NCBI GenBank assembly: GCA_025966215.1
Contig: JAOPVM010000155.1
Coordinates: 1-12,822, forward strand
Source: Klenkia sp.
Lineage (GTDB): Bacteria > Actinomycetota > Actinomycetes > Mycobacteriales > Geodermatophilaceae
Direction: 5' to 3'
Length of the DNA: 12,822 nt
Below are positions 5,372 through 12,822 of this stretch, in pieces. Position 1 is the first letter of the stretch. Each line of letters opens with the position of its first letter. A program made the position numbers and the translations under genes. The notes below the pieces were generated by a model. The model made no database searches and had not been told where the DNA came from. It saw only the letters and a program-made list of their open reading frames with translations.

Positions 5372-7059
5372 CCGCCCAGCCGCACCTGACGCTCGGGCCA
5401 CCGCCGCCGGTCCCGGAGGGTGCCCTGCGGGTCCTCCCGCTCGGCGGCCTGGGCGAGATCGGCCGCAACTGCGCGGTGCTCGAGTTCGGCGGCCGGCTGC
5501 TGGTGATCGACTGCGGGGTGCTCTTCCCCGAGGCACACCAACCCGGGGTCGACGTCGTCCTCCCGGACTTCAGCCATGTCGCCGACCGGCTGGACGACAT
5601 CGAGGCCGTCGTCCTCACCCACGGGCACGAGGACCACATCGGGGCGGTGCCGTACCTGCTGCGGCTGCGGGCCGACATCCCGGTCGTCGGGTCCCGGTTC
5701 ACCCTGGCCCTGGTCGCGGCCAAGCTCGCCGAGCACCGGATCGACCCGGTGCTCGTGGAGGTCGCCGCCGGGGAGCACCACCAGGCCGGGCCCTTCGACA
5801 CCGAGTTCGTCTGCGTCAACCACTCGATCCCCGACGCGCTCGCCGTCGCCGTGCACACCCCGGCCGGCACGCTGGTGCACACCGGGGACTTCAAGATGGA
5901 CCAGCTGCCGCTGGACGGGAAGGTCACCGACCTCGCCGCGTTCGCCCGGCTCGGCGCCGCCGGCATCGACCTGCTGCTCAGCGACTCCACCAACGCCGAG
6001 GTGCCCGGGTTCGTCACCAGCGAACGCACCATCGCACCGGTCCTGGACGCCGTCTTCGCCGCCGCCGACCAGCGGCTGATCGTCTCCAGCTTCGCCAGCC
6101 ACGTGCACCGCATCCAGCAGGTGCTCGACGCCGCCGTCGCGCACGGTCGCAAGGTCGCCCTCGCCGGCCGGTCCATGGTGAAGAACATGGGCCTGGCCGA
6201 GGAGCTCGGGCTGCTGCACGTCGAGCCCGGGTTGCTGGTCAGCGTCGATGAGGCGGTGACCATGCCGCCGCACCAGGTCGTGCTCGTCAGCACCGGGTCG
6301 CAGGGCGAGCCGCTCAGCGCGCTGGGCCGGATGGCCCGCGGCGACCACAAGCAGGTCACCATCACCGCCGGGGACACCGTGGTGCTGGCCAGCTCGCTGG
6401 TGCCGGGCAACGAGACCGCCGTCTACGCCGTGATCAACGGCCTGACCCGGCTCGGGGCCACCGTCGTGCACAAGGAGACCGCCCGGGTGCACGTCTCCGG
6501 GCACGCCCCTGCCGGCGAGCTGCGCACCCTGCTGCAGGTCGCCCGCCCCCGGCACCTGCTCCCGGTGCACGGCGAGTGGCGGCACCTGCGCGCGCACGGC
6601 GCCATCGCCACGTCGGTGGGCCTGCGGCCCGAGCAGGTGCTGCTCGCCGAGGACGGCGTCGTGGTCGACCTGGTCGGCGGCGTCGCCTCGATGGTCGGTC
6701 GGGTGCCGATCGGGGACGTCTACGTCGACGGGAAGGTCGAGGGGCTCGTCGGGGAGGAGACCCTGGCCGCCCGCCGGATCCTGGGTGAGGAGGGCTTCGT
6801 CGCGGTCACCGTCGTCGTCGAACCCTCCACCGGCACGATCGTGGCCCCGCTGCGGCTGACCACCCGCGGGTTCGCCGAGGACCCGGCCGTCTTCGACCCG
6901 GCCCTCGCCCTGGTCACCGAGGCCCTCGCCCGGGCCACCGCCGACGGGCCGGTGGACACCCACAAGCTGTCCCAGGTCGTCCGGCGCACCCTGGGCACCT
7001 GGGTGGCCCAGACCCACCGCCGCAAGCCGATGATCGTGCCCACCGTCATCACGGTCTAG
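5368..7059 (+). CDS. rnj: Ribonuclease J (metallo-beta-lactamase / beta-CASP)
   Basis: RNase J is a zinc-dependent enzyme with endonuclease and 5'-3' exonuclease activity in mRNA decay and rRNA maturation. The 563-residue protein starts with a metallo-beta-lactamase domain whose motif 2 is HGHEDH at 85-90 (THGHEDHIGAVPYLL). HTGDFK (171-176) and the beta-CASP region (about 210-380) follow, then SGHAPAGEL near 377-384 and the conserved LLPVHGE with H401. A C-terminal RNase J domain ends in RRKPMIVPTVITV. Length matches actinobacterial RNase J (558 in M. tuberculosis). The GTG start overlaps the dapA stop (GTGA) and only a weak GGCGG precedes it, so translation probably depends on ribosomes terminating on dapA. 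Its TAG stop shares the CTAG palindrome at 7056-7059 with the convergent peptidase gene. Confidence 0.96.
   Translation: MTAQPHLTLGPPPPVPEGALRVLPLGGLGEIGRNCAVLEFGGRLLVIDCGVLFPEAHQPGVDVVLPDFSHVADRLDDIEAVVLTHGHEDHIGAVPYLLRLRADIPVVGSRFTLALVAAKLAEHRIDPVLVEVAAGEHHQAGPFDTEFVCVNHSIPDALAVAVHTPAGTLVHTGDFKMDQLPLDGKVTDLAAFARLGAAGIDLLLSDSTNAEVPGFVTSERTIAPVLDAVFAAADQRLIVSSFASHVHRIQQVLDAAVAHGRKVALAGRSMVKNMGLAEELGLLHVEPGLLVSVDEAVTMPPHQVVLVSTGSQGEPLSALGRMARGDHKQVTITAGDTVVLASSLVPGNETAVYAVINGLTRLGATVVHKETARVHVSGHAPAGELRTLLQVARPRHLLPVHGEWRHLRAHGAIATSVGLRPEQVLLAEDGVVVDLVGGVASMVGRVPIGDVYVDGKVEGLVGEETLAARRILGEEGFVAVTVVVEPSTGTIVAPLRLTTRGFAEDPAVFDPALALVTEALARATADGPVDTHKLSQVVRRTLGTWVAQTHRRKPMIVPTVITV
7056..7059. other. 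CTAG palindrome giving both convergent stop codons
   Basis: TAG at 7057-7059 ends the RNase J gene, and the reverse complement of 7056-7058 is TAG ending the peptidase gene. The two coding regions therefore overlap by 4 bp and leave no intergenic room for a dedicated terminator. A 5-bp hairpin (ACCGT at 42-46 and ACGGT at 51-55 of the 7000s) precedes it but is too short to be persuasive. Confidence 0.9.
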
Positions 7060-9005
7060 GCGCGGACGACCTCGATGGGCTCGATCCCCTCCGACGCGGG
7101 CAGCCCGAAGCCGAGCACCTGGGCGTAGAAGGACAGCTCGCCGTCCAGCGAGGCACGGATGTTCTCCGCCTTGCGGAAGCCGTGCTGCTCGCCGGGGAAG
7201 AGCAGGTAGGCGTGCGGCACGCCCTTCGCCCGCAGGGCGGCCACCATCACCTCGGCCTGCTCCGGCGGGACGATCCGGTCCTCGTCACCCTGGAACACCG
7301 CCAGCGGGGTGTCGAGGGCCTCGACGTGGTGGAGGGGGGAGCGCTGGGTGTAGACCGCCTCCCCCGACGGCCAGGGCGCGATGAGCCCGTCCAGGTAGCG
7401 CGACTCGAAGGAGTGCGTGTCCGCGGCCAGCGCCGCGAGGTCGGCGACCCCGTAGTGGCTGGCGCCGGCAGCGAAGACCCCCGGCCGGAAGGTGAGCGCG
7501 GCCAGGGTCGTGTAGCCGCCGGCCGAACCACCGCGGATCACCGCGCGGGCCGGGTCGACCCGCAGCTCGGCCGGGGCGTCGGCCGAGGACAGGTACGCCA
7601 CGACGGCGGCCACGTCGTCCAGGTCGGCGATGCCCCAGCTGCCCTGCAGGGCGTCCCGGTACACCCGGCCGTAACCGGTGGAGCCGCGGTAGTCCACGTC
7701 GGCGACGGCGAACCCGCGGGAGGTCCAGTACTGCACGCCCAGGGTCAGCACCGGGGACGCCGCAGCCGTCGGTCCGCCGTGCACCACGACGACCAGCGGG
7801 GGCAGCTCGCCGTCCGGGCCGGTGGTCTCCGGGTTGGTCGGTGGGTAGACCAGCGCGTGCGCCTGCGACGTGCCGCCGATCGTGGTGCTGGGGAAGGTGA
7901 CGTGCCGGGGCCGGGAGAACCAGGCCGGGTCGACGTCCTGGGGCGCCGGGCGCAGCTCGGTGACCTCGCCCGAGTCGACGTCCACCCGGGCGACGACGGG
8001 CTTCGTGGTGGGCCCGCCGGCCACGCAGACGACCGCGGTGCCGTCGGCGCGCAGCTGGGCGAAGGAGGCGTACCGGGTCTCCAGCTCCCGGGGGCCACCG
8101 GGCTCGAGCACGGCGAGCCGGTCGGCGCCGTCCCGGCCGTAGGCGACGACGAGGCGCCCGTCGGGCAGCTCGGCGTACCGGCTGGCGCCGAAGACCCACT
8201 GTGGGCCGGCCATGTCCGAGCCCGGGTCGAGCACCAGCTCGGGCTCGGCCCCGCGCCAGCGGAACAGCGACCAGGTGTCGGTGCGGTCGGCGAGGAAGAG
8301 CAGCGAGCCGTCGGCGGCCCAGGACGGCTGCACCACCGACTCCGGGCGGGTGCCCGAGCGTCCGCCGGCGACCACGGTCTGCGCACCGTCGGGGGAGCGG
8401 ACGACGAGCTCGGCGGCGTCCCACGGCATGTCCGGGTGCTGCCACTGCAACCAGCACAGCGAGCCGTCGGGCCCCAGCCGTGGGTCGGACACGAAGTCCG
8501 GGCCGCTGACCAGCACGGTCTGCTCCCCGTCGGGGGCCACGGTGACGACCTCGTGGACCACGTCGGCGGCGTCCCCGGCGGCGGTGTGGGTCTCCCGGAC
8601 GCACAGCACGGCCCCGCCCGGGATGACGCTCAGGTCGGCGAAGCGGACGCCGGACGCCAGCTCCGGCTCGGGGGTGATCGCCTCGGGCGCGGCCCCGGGT
8701 GTCACCCGGTACAGCCGCTGGTCGGCGAAGTCGGTGAAGAGGACCCCTCCGTCGGCCACCGTCCAGGAACCGCCGCCGTACTCGTGCACCCGGGTGCGGG
8801 CGTTCCACGGCGCGGGCAGCAGGTCGGCCGTCGTCCCGTCGGGGGAGCGGTGCACCAGGACGGTGCGCCCGCCCTCGGCCGCTCGGGCCTCGGCCCACCA
8901 CACACCGTCGGGGGCCACGGCCACCTCGCCCAGCCGGGCCGCGGTGCGGACCACCTGCTCCGAGGTGATCGGTGTGGGCCAGCTGCCGAACGGGAGCGTC
9001 TGCAT
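7056..9005 (-). CDS. S9 family prolyl oligopeptidase-like serine peptidase
   Basis: A 649-residue two-domain peptidase. The first part (about 1-365) has repeated strand-rich units with Asp-Gly turns (for example GPDGSLCWLQW, AADGSLLFLADRTD), fitting a TolB/DPP-IV-like beta-propeller. The C-terminal alpha/beta-hydrolase domain has the oxyanion segment HGGPT (409-413) and the nucleophile motif GGSAGG with Ser494. The acid lies in FQGDEDRIVPP, probably Asp576, and the histidine is His608 in GEQHGF. All three catalytic positions are present, so it should be active, probably on short peptides as an acylaminoacyl- or dipeptidyl-peptidase type; specificity is not readable. No signal peptide is visible, so it is probably cytoplasmic. 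ATG 9005 was preferred to the frame's limit at 9038 because TACGGT ends 6 nt before it and the leader between is Gly-rich and non-homologous. It is divergent from ftsK and convergent with the RNase J gene. Confidence 0.92.
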   Translation of the reverse strand: MQTLPFGSWPTPITSEQVVRTAARLGEVAVAPDGVWWAEARAAEGGRTVLVHRSPDGTTADLLPAPWNARTRVHEYGGGSWTVADGGVLFTDFADQRLYRVTPGAAPEAITPEPELASGVRFADLSVIPGGAVLCVRETHTAAGDAADVVHEVVTVAPDGEQTVLVSGPDFVSDPRLGPDGSLCWLQWQHPDMPWDAAELVVRSPDGAQTVVAGGRSGTRPESVVQPSWAADGSLLFLADRTDTWSLFRWRGAEPELVLDPGSDMAGPQWVFGASRYAELPDGRLVVAYGRDGADRLAVLEPGGPRELETRYASFAQLRADGTAVVCVAGGPTTKPVVARVDVDSGEVTELRPAPQDVDPAWFSRPRHVTFPSTTIGGTSQAHALVYPPTNPETTGPDGELPPLVVVVHGGPTAAASPVLTLGVQYWTSRGFAVADVDYRGSTGYGRVYRDALQGSWGIADLDDVAAVVAYLSSADAPAELRVDPARAVIRGGSAGGYTTLAALTFRPGVFAAGASHYGVADLAALAADTHSFESRYLDGLIAPWPSGEAVYTQRSPLHHVEALDTPLAVFQGDEDRIVPPEQAEVMVAALRAKGVPHAYLLFPGEQHGFRKAENIRASLDGELSFYAQVLGFGLPASEGIEPIEVVRA

Positions 9006-9011
9006 GCAGCG

Positions 9012-9017
9012 ACCGTA
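9012..9017 (-). promoter_or_regulatory. -10 hexamer TACGGT of the S9 peptidase gene
   Basis: On the minus strand TACGGT fits TANNNT and ends 6 nt before the ATG at 9005, implying a leaderless mRNA and supporting that start. Confidence 0.55.
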
Positions 9018-9075
9018 GCCACCGGCACCGACAGACACGCTGTCCCGCCTGCCCCACGAGCACCAGTCGGGCGCT

Positions 9076-9081
9076 TACCGT
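9076..9081 (+). promoter_or_regulatory. -10 hexamer TACCGT of ftsK
   Basis: TACCGT fits TANNNT and ends 6 nt before the ftsK ATG at 9088. No Shine-Dalgarno or clear -35 is present. It mirrors the divergent hexamer of the peptidase gene on the other side of an 82-bp intergenic region. Confidence 0.55.
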
Positions 9082-9087
9082 CGGCAC

Positions 9088-11676
9088 ATGCCTGCGCGCG
9101 CGACGACACCGAGCCGACGGCCGGCGGCCAGCGGTTCCTCGCGCAGCCGCCCGGCCACCACGGCGGCCGGGAAGAAGGCCCCGGCGAAGACCGCGGCCAA
9201 GCGGGCTCCCGCCAGGCGCGGTGGCTCGACGACCGCCACCCGGCGTCCGGCCGCCACGCAGCGCCGGTCGGTCAGCGCCGGCATCTGGTCGGCCGCCAGC
9301 GGCACCTGGTCGTTGCTGGCCCGCGGTGCCGGCGGCCTGGCCCGCTCGGTCGCCCGGCCCGAGGAGGCCGAACCGCTGGCCCCCGAGCACCGCCGCGACG
9401 GGATCGGCCTGGCCGTGCTCGGGCTGGCCATCGTCCTGGGCGTCACCGCCTGGATCGGTGACGTCGGCCCGGTCGGCTCCACCATCGCCGGGGCGTTCCG
9501 CTGGGCGTTCGGGGCCCTCACGCTGCTGCTGCCGGTCGTCCTGCTGCTCACCGCCGTCCGGCTGCTGCGGCACGGCCCGCGGCCCGAGGCCCGCGGCCGG
9601 CTCGTCATCGGCTGGGCCTGCATCGTCGTCGCCGTCCTCGGCATCACCCACCTGGCCACCGGCTCCCCGGTCGACGACGCCGGCCGCGAGGCCGGCGGCG
9701 GCATGCTCGGCTGGCTGGTCGGCCAGCCGGTGGGGGCCGGCGTGGGCAGCATCGTGGGCATCGCGCTCTTCGTGCTGGCCGCCTTCTTCGGGCTGCTCGT
9801 CGTCACCGCCACCCCGGTGCACCAGGTGCCCGAGCGGCTGCGCGGGTTCCTCGACCGGGTCACCGGCCGCGCCGACGACGACGAGGACGACGACGAGTAC
9901 GACGACGAGGCGGACGAGGACGACGACGTCCTGGACGCCTTCGCCCCCGAGCCCACGCCCCGCACCCGGCGCAGCCGGGCCAAGGCCGCGCTCGACGCCC
10001 TGCGGGACGACGGCACCCAGGACACCGGCGTCATCGACACCGGGGCGCTGGACGGTGCCGCCGACGCGGTCGCCGTGGCCCCCGCGGCCACCACCGCACT
10101 GCGTCGTCCCCCCGTGGTGGACCGCACGCTCAAGCCCGTCGAGCTCGAGCCGGTCCCCGCCGGGGAGACCGAGCAGCTGGCCATCGAGCCGGTCGAGGGC
10201 GACTACGTGCTGCCCTCGCTGAACACGCTGCGCGCGGGCACCCCGCCGCGGGCCCGGTCGAAGTCCAACGACGTCGCCATCGAGGCGATCACCGGCGTCC
10301 TCGAGCAGTTCAACGTCGACGCCGCCGTCACCGGCTTCACCCGCGGCCCCACGGTCACCCGCTACGAGGTGGAGCTGGGCCCGGCGGTCAAGGTCGAGAA
10401 GATCACCGCGCTGACCCGCAACCTGGCCTACGCCGTGGCCAACGACAACATCCGGATCCTGGCCCCGATCCCGGGCAAGTCCGCCGTCGGCATCGAGGTG
10501 CCCAACACCGACCGGGAGACCGTCAGCCTCGGCGACGTCATGCGCTCCGGGGCGGCCAAGCAGGACCCGCACCCGATGCTGGTCGGCCTGGGCAAGGACA
10601 TCGAGGGCGGGTTCGTCTGCGCGAACCTGGCGAAGATGCCGCACCTGCTGGTCGCCGGTGCGACCGGTGCCGGGAAGTCCTCCTGCATCAACTCGCTGCT
10701 GACCTCGCTGCTGCTGCGGGCCACGCCCGACCAGCTGCGGATGATCCTCATCGACCCGAAGATGGTCGAGCTCACGCCCTACGACGGCATCCCGCACCTG
10801 ATCACGCCGATCATCACCGACCCCAAGAAGGCCGCCACCGCGCTGGCCTGGCTGGTCGAGGAGATGGAGCAGCGCTACCAGGACATGCGGGCCACCGGGG
10901 TGCGGCACATCGACGACTTCAACAAGAAGGTCGAGCGCGGGGAGATCACCGCCCCGCCCGGGTCCGAGCGGGTCTACCGGCCCTACCCCTACATCCTGGC
11001 GATCGTCGACGAGCTGGCCGACCTGATGATGGTCGCCCCCCGCGACGTCGAGGAGTCGATCGTCCGGATCACCCAGAAGGCCCGTGCGGCCGGCATCCAC
11101 CTGGTGCTCGCCACGCAGCGGCCCTCGGTCGACGTCGTCACCGGGCTGATCAAGGCCAACGTGCCCTCCCGGCTGGCCTTCTCCACCTCCAGCCTCACCG
11201 ACAGCCGGGTCATCCTCGACCAGCCCGGCGCCGAGAAGCTGATCGGCATGGGCGACGCCCTGTTCCTGCCGATCGGCGCCGGCAAGCCGATCCGCGTGCA
11301 GGGCGCCTACGTCTCCGACGCCGAGATCGAGGCGGTCGTCGAGTTCACCAAGCGGCAGGCCGAGCCCGACTACCGGCACGAGGTCGTGGAGAAGGCCGGC
11401 GGTGAGCAGAAGGAGATCGACGAGGACATCGGCGGCGACCTCGAGCTGCTGGTCCAGGCCGTCGAGCTCGTGGTCACCAGCCAGTTCGGCTCGACGTCGA
11501 TGCTGCAGCGCAAGCTGCGGGTCGGGTTCGCCAAGGCCGGCCGGCTGATGGACCTCATGGAGAGCCGCGGGATCGTCGGGCCCTCGGAGGGCTCCAAGGC
11601 CCGTGACGTGCTGCTCAAGCCCGACGAGCTGGACGGCACGCTGTTCCTGCTCCGCGGCGGCGGGGGAGAGGGATGA
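9088..11676 (+). CDS. ftsK: DNA translocase FtsK/SpoIIIE
   Basis: FtsK is a septal membrane-anchored ATPase that pumps chromosomal DNA and aids dimer resolution and terminus segregation. The 862-residue protein has a basic Ala/Lys/Arg-rich N-terminal tail (1-62). Four membrane segments lie near 106-124, 140-160, 171-190 and 221-242, followed by a linker with a strongly acidic tract (263-280, 16 of 18 Asp/Glu) and a disordered-looking Ala/Pro region to about 372. The translocase alpha domain is near 375-480. The RecA-like motor has Walker A GATGAGKSS (524-532) and Walker B ILAIVDELADL with D641-E642, then ATQRPSVDVVTG. A winged-helix gamma domain (about 784-848), which reads KOPS-like polar DNA sequences in E. 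coli, ends the protein. All core motifs are intact. It lies 22 bp before rimO, on the same strand. Confidence 0.97.
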   Translation: MPARATTPSRRPAASGSSRSRPATTAAGKKAPAKTAAKRAPARRGGSTTATRRPAATQRRSVSAGIWSAASGTWSLLARGAGGLARSVARPEEAEPLAPEHRRDGIGLAVLGLAIVLGVTAWIGDVGPVGSTIAGAFRWAFGALTLLLPVVLLLTAVRLLRHGPRPEARGRLVIGWACIVVAVLGITHLATGSPVDDAGREAGGGMLGWLVGQPVGAGVGSIVGIALFVLAAFFGLLVVTATPVHQVPERLRGFLDRVTGRADDDEDDDEYDDEADEDDDVLDAFAPEPTPRTRRSRAKAALDALRDDGTQDTGVIDTGALDGAADAVAVAPAATTALRRPPVVDRTLKPVELEPVPAGETEQLAIEPVEGDYVLPSLNTLRAGTPPRARSKSNDVAIEAITGVLEQFNVDAAVTGFTRGPTVTRYEVELGPAVKVEKITALTRNLAYAVANDNIRILAPIPGKSAVGIEVPNTDRETVSLGDVMRSGAAKQDPHPMLVGLGKDIEGGFVCANLAKMPHLLVAGATGAGKSSCINSLLTSLLLRATPDQLRMILIDPKMVELTPYDGIPHLITPIITDPKKAATALAWLVEEMEQRYQDMRATGVRHIDDFNKKVERGEITAPPGSERVYRPYPYILAIVDELADLMMVAPRDVEESIVRITQKARAAGIHLVLATQRPSVDVVTGLIKANVPSRLAFSTSSLTDSRVILDQPGAEKLIGMGDALFLPIGAGKPIRVQGAYVSDAEIEAVVEFTKRQAEPDYRHEVVEKAGGEQKEIDEDIGGDLELLVQAVELVVTSQFGSTSMLQRKLRVGFAKAGRLMDLMESRGIVGPSEGSKARDVLLKPDELDGTLFLLRGGGGEG
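9874..9927 (+). repeat. GAC/GAG low-complexity tract encoding FtsK acidic linker
   Basis: An imperfect GAC/GAG trinucleotide run encodes 18 residues of which 16 are Asp or Glu, interrupted by one Tyr and one Ala. It lies just after the last membrane helix. The tract is in frame and probably forms a flexible acidic linker; such runs tend to vary in length between strains. Confidence 0.8.
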
Positions 11677-11686
11677 CAGGGGCGCA

Positions 11687-11692
11687 TAGGCT
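11687..11692 (+). promoter_or_regulatory. -10 hexamer TAGGCT of rimO
   Basis: TAGGCT fits TANNNT, lies inside the 22-bp gap after ftsK and ends 6 nt before the rimO GTG. It implies that rimO has its own leaderless promoter in addition to any read-through from ftsK. Confidence 0.55.
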
Positions 11693-11698
11693 GTCCGG

Positions 11699-12822
11699 GT
11701 GACTGCTCCGCCTGCTCTCCCCCTGTCCGACCTCCCGACCGGTGCGCGCCGGGTCGCCATGGTGACCCTCGGCTGCGCCCGCAACGAGGTCGACTCGGAG
11801 GAGCTGGCCGGCCGGCTGGCCGCCGACGGCTACGAGCTGGTCGCCGACGCCCAGGACGCCGACGCCGTCCTGGTCAACACCTGTGGCTTCATCGAGACCG
11901 CCAAGAAGGACTCCGTCGACGCCATCCTCGAGGCCGGCGGGCACGGCGCCCAGGTGGTGGCCGTCGGTTGCATGGCCGAGCGCTACGGCAGCGAGCTGGC
12001 CGGGGCGCTGCCCGAGGCCACCGTGCTGGGCTTCGACGACTACACCGCCATCGGCGACCGGCTCGACGACGTCCTCGCCGGGCGCCCGCTGGTGCCGCAC
12101 ACCCCGCGCGACCGGCGCACCCTGCTGCCGATCAGCCCCGTCCAGCGCACCGCCGCCATGTCGGCCGACGAGGCGCCGGCGATCCCCGGCCACGACTGGC
12201 TGCGCCGCACCCGGCTGAGCTCCGGCCCGGTCGCCGCGCTGAAGCTGGCCTCGGGTTGCGACCGGCGCTGCTCGTTCTGCGCCATCCCGACCTTCCGCGG
12301 CGCCTTCGTGTCCCGCCCGCCGGCCGAGCTGCTCGGCGAGGCGCAGTGGCTGGCGTCGCAGGGCGTCACCGAGCTGGTGCTGGTCAGCGAGAACTCCACC
12401 TCCTACGGCAAGGACCTCGGCGACCTCCGCTCCCTGGAGAAGCTGCTGCCCGAACTGGCCGCCGTCGAGGGCATCGCCCGCGTCCGGGTCGCCTACCTCC
12501 AGCCGGCCGAGCTGCGCCCGGGCCTGCTCGAGCTCATCGCCGGCACCCCCGGGGTGGCCCCGTACTTCGACCTGTCGTTCCAGCACTCGTCGCCGTCGCT
12601 GCTGCGCCGCATGCGCCGGTTCGGCGGCACCGACGACTTCCTCGCCCTGATCGAGCGCGCCCGGGCCCTGGCCCCGGGCGCCGGGTTCCGCACCAACGTC
12701 ATCCTCGGGTTCCCGGGGGAGACCGAGGACGACGTCGCCGAGCTCGAGCGCTTGGTGTCCCAGGGCCGCCTGGACGCCGTCGGCGTGTTCGGCTACTCCG
12801 ACGAGGAGGGCACCGAGGCGGT
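11699..12822 (+). CDS. rimO: Ribosomal protein S12 methylthiotransferase RimO (3' truncated by window)
   Basis: RimO is a radical-SAM enzyme that adds a methylthio group to an aspartate of ribosomal protein S12. About 374 residues are visible and the frame is open at the right edge, so the C-terminal TRAM domain is missing only because the window ends. The N-terminal MTTase domain carries the three auxiliary-cluster cysteines: C26 ([13 protein letters not shown]), C62 (NTCGFIET) and C91 (VGCMAERY). The radical-SAM motif is C187-x3-C191-x2-C194 in [12 protein letters not shown], followed by FRGAFVSRP. The pattern LGCxxNxVDSE and FRG..xSRP separates RimO from the tRNA enzyme MiaB. The GTG at 11699 is favoured because TAGGCT ends 6 nt upstream; a later in-frame ATG at residue 21 would cut into the first conserved strand. 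It follows ftsK, an order I recall from other actinobacteria. Confidence 0.95.
   Translation, partial: MTAPPALPLSDLPTGARRVAMVTLGCARNEVDSEELAGRLAADGYELVADAQDADAVLVNTCGFIETAKKDSVDAILEAGGHGAQVVAVGCMAERYGSELAGALPEATVLGFDDYTAIGDRLDDVLAGRPLVPHTPRDRRTLLPISPVQRTAAMSADEAPAIPGHDWLRRTRLSSGPVAALKLASGCDRRCSFCAIPTFRGAFVSRPPAELLGEAQWLASQGVTELVLVSENSTSYGKDLGDLRSLEKLLPELAAVEGIARVRVAYLQPAELRPGLLELIAGTPGVAPYFDLSFQHSSPSLLRRMRRFGGTDDFLALIERARALAPGAGFRTNVILGFPGETEDDVAELERLVSQGRLDAVGVFGYSDEEGTEA

Noticed and set aside
3839..5536. A 565-codon minus-strand open frame across the P-loop gene and dapA
   Set aside because: It is a different frame from the P-loop gene, has repetitive Arg/Gly/Pro composition, and conflicts with the clear DapA protein.
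5209..7017. A 602-codon minus-strand open frame opposite the RNase J gene
   Set aside because: The composition is dominated by Gly/Asp/His/Val with no recognisable family. The + strand frame has complete RNase J motifs.
9006..9038. Eleven extra residues at the peptidase N-terminus (start at 9038)
   Set aside because: The segment encodes a Gly-rich leader that crosses the TACGGT hexamer. ATG 9005 is better placed.
7182..9461. A 759-codon + strand open frame across the peptidase gene and the start of ftsK
   Set aside because: It is a shadow of the peptidase coding frame; the minus-strand product has an intact catalytic triad.
11673..11678. ATGACA as a -35 box for rimO
   Set aside because: It resembles TTGACA, but the spacer to TAGGCT is only 8 nt, far from the usual 16-19.
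7285..11784. A 1499-codon open frame on the minus strand antisense to ftsK and reaching through the peptidase gene
   Set aside because: Long antisense frames arise automatically in very GC-rich coding DNA because stop codons are rare. The translation is low-complexity Arg/Gly/Pro/Asp with no domain, and it covers two strongly supported genes.
11699..12822. MiaB (tRNA methylthiotransferase) as the identity of the last gene
   Set aside because: The N-terminal [12 protein letters not shown] and the FRGAFVSRP after the radical-SAM cysteines follow the RimO pattern, not MiaB's YGCQMN type.
1..12822. CRISPR array, tRNA/rRNA genes, insertion sequence, prophage, defence island or biosynthetic cluster
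   Set aside because: No regularly spaced repeats, no transposase or integrase, no terminal inverted repeats with target duplications, and no cloverleaf or rRNA-like sequence were seen. The genes are ordinary chromosomal ones of uniform composition.

Overview
The window is a very GC-rich chromosomal segment (GC strongly favoured at third codon positions) from an actinobacterium. The gene order thyX - dapA - RNase J - ftsK - rimO is a recognisable actinobacterial housekeeping block; in Mycobacterium tuberculosis thyX, dapA and rnj are likewise adjacent with ftsK a few genes on. The protein style would suit a Geodermatophilaceae-like genus, but that family assignment is only a guess. I see no phage, insertion sequence, CRISPR, tRNA, rRNA or foreign-looking island.

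Layout. Positions 1-71 carry nothing I can assign. A long perfect hairpin (72-110) then separates the upstream sequence from a leftward two-gene operon: a GNAT acetyltransferase (1366-791) followed by a DUF2461 protein (794-129), joined by a GTGA stop/start overlap. A YcaQ-type winged-helix DNA glycosylase (1420-2631) runs divergently from the GNAT gene and overlaps tail-to-tail with a small DUF1232 membrane protein (3025-2609). Then come thyX (3100-3852), an oppositely oriented small P-loop protein with a degenerate Walker A (4401-3859), dapA (4463-5371) coupled by GTGA to RNase J (5368-7059), a leftward S9 prolyl-oligopeptidase-like peptidase (9005-7056), ftsK (9088-11676), and rimO (from 11699, running off the right edge).

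Expression architecture. Genes alternate direction, so the region is mostly divergent promoter pairs and convergent ends that touch or overlap. All nine non-coupled genes have a -10-like hexamer (A at position 2, T at position 6) ending 6-8 nt before the chosen start codon. This is the spacing expected if transcription starts at or next to the start codon, so most mRNAs here are probably leaderless. The only clear Shine-Dalgarno sequence is at an operon-internal gene (DUF2461). Eight of eleven genes start with GTG. This rule also fixes several start sites that a longest-frame caller would place too far upstream.

Roles. The genes serve dTMP synthesis (ThyX), lysine/diaminopimelate synthesis (DapA), RNA processing and decay (RNase J), chromosome translocation at division (FtsK), ribosomal protein S12 modification (RimO), DNA repair (YcaQ-like), peptide hydrolysis (S9), and several poorly defined accessory functions. 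I did not find a convincing undescribed multi-gene system. The points most worth following are the leaderless-promoter regularity, the Walker A lysine-to-alanine change, and the tightly overlapping gene ends.
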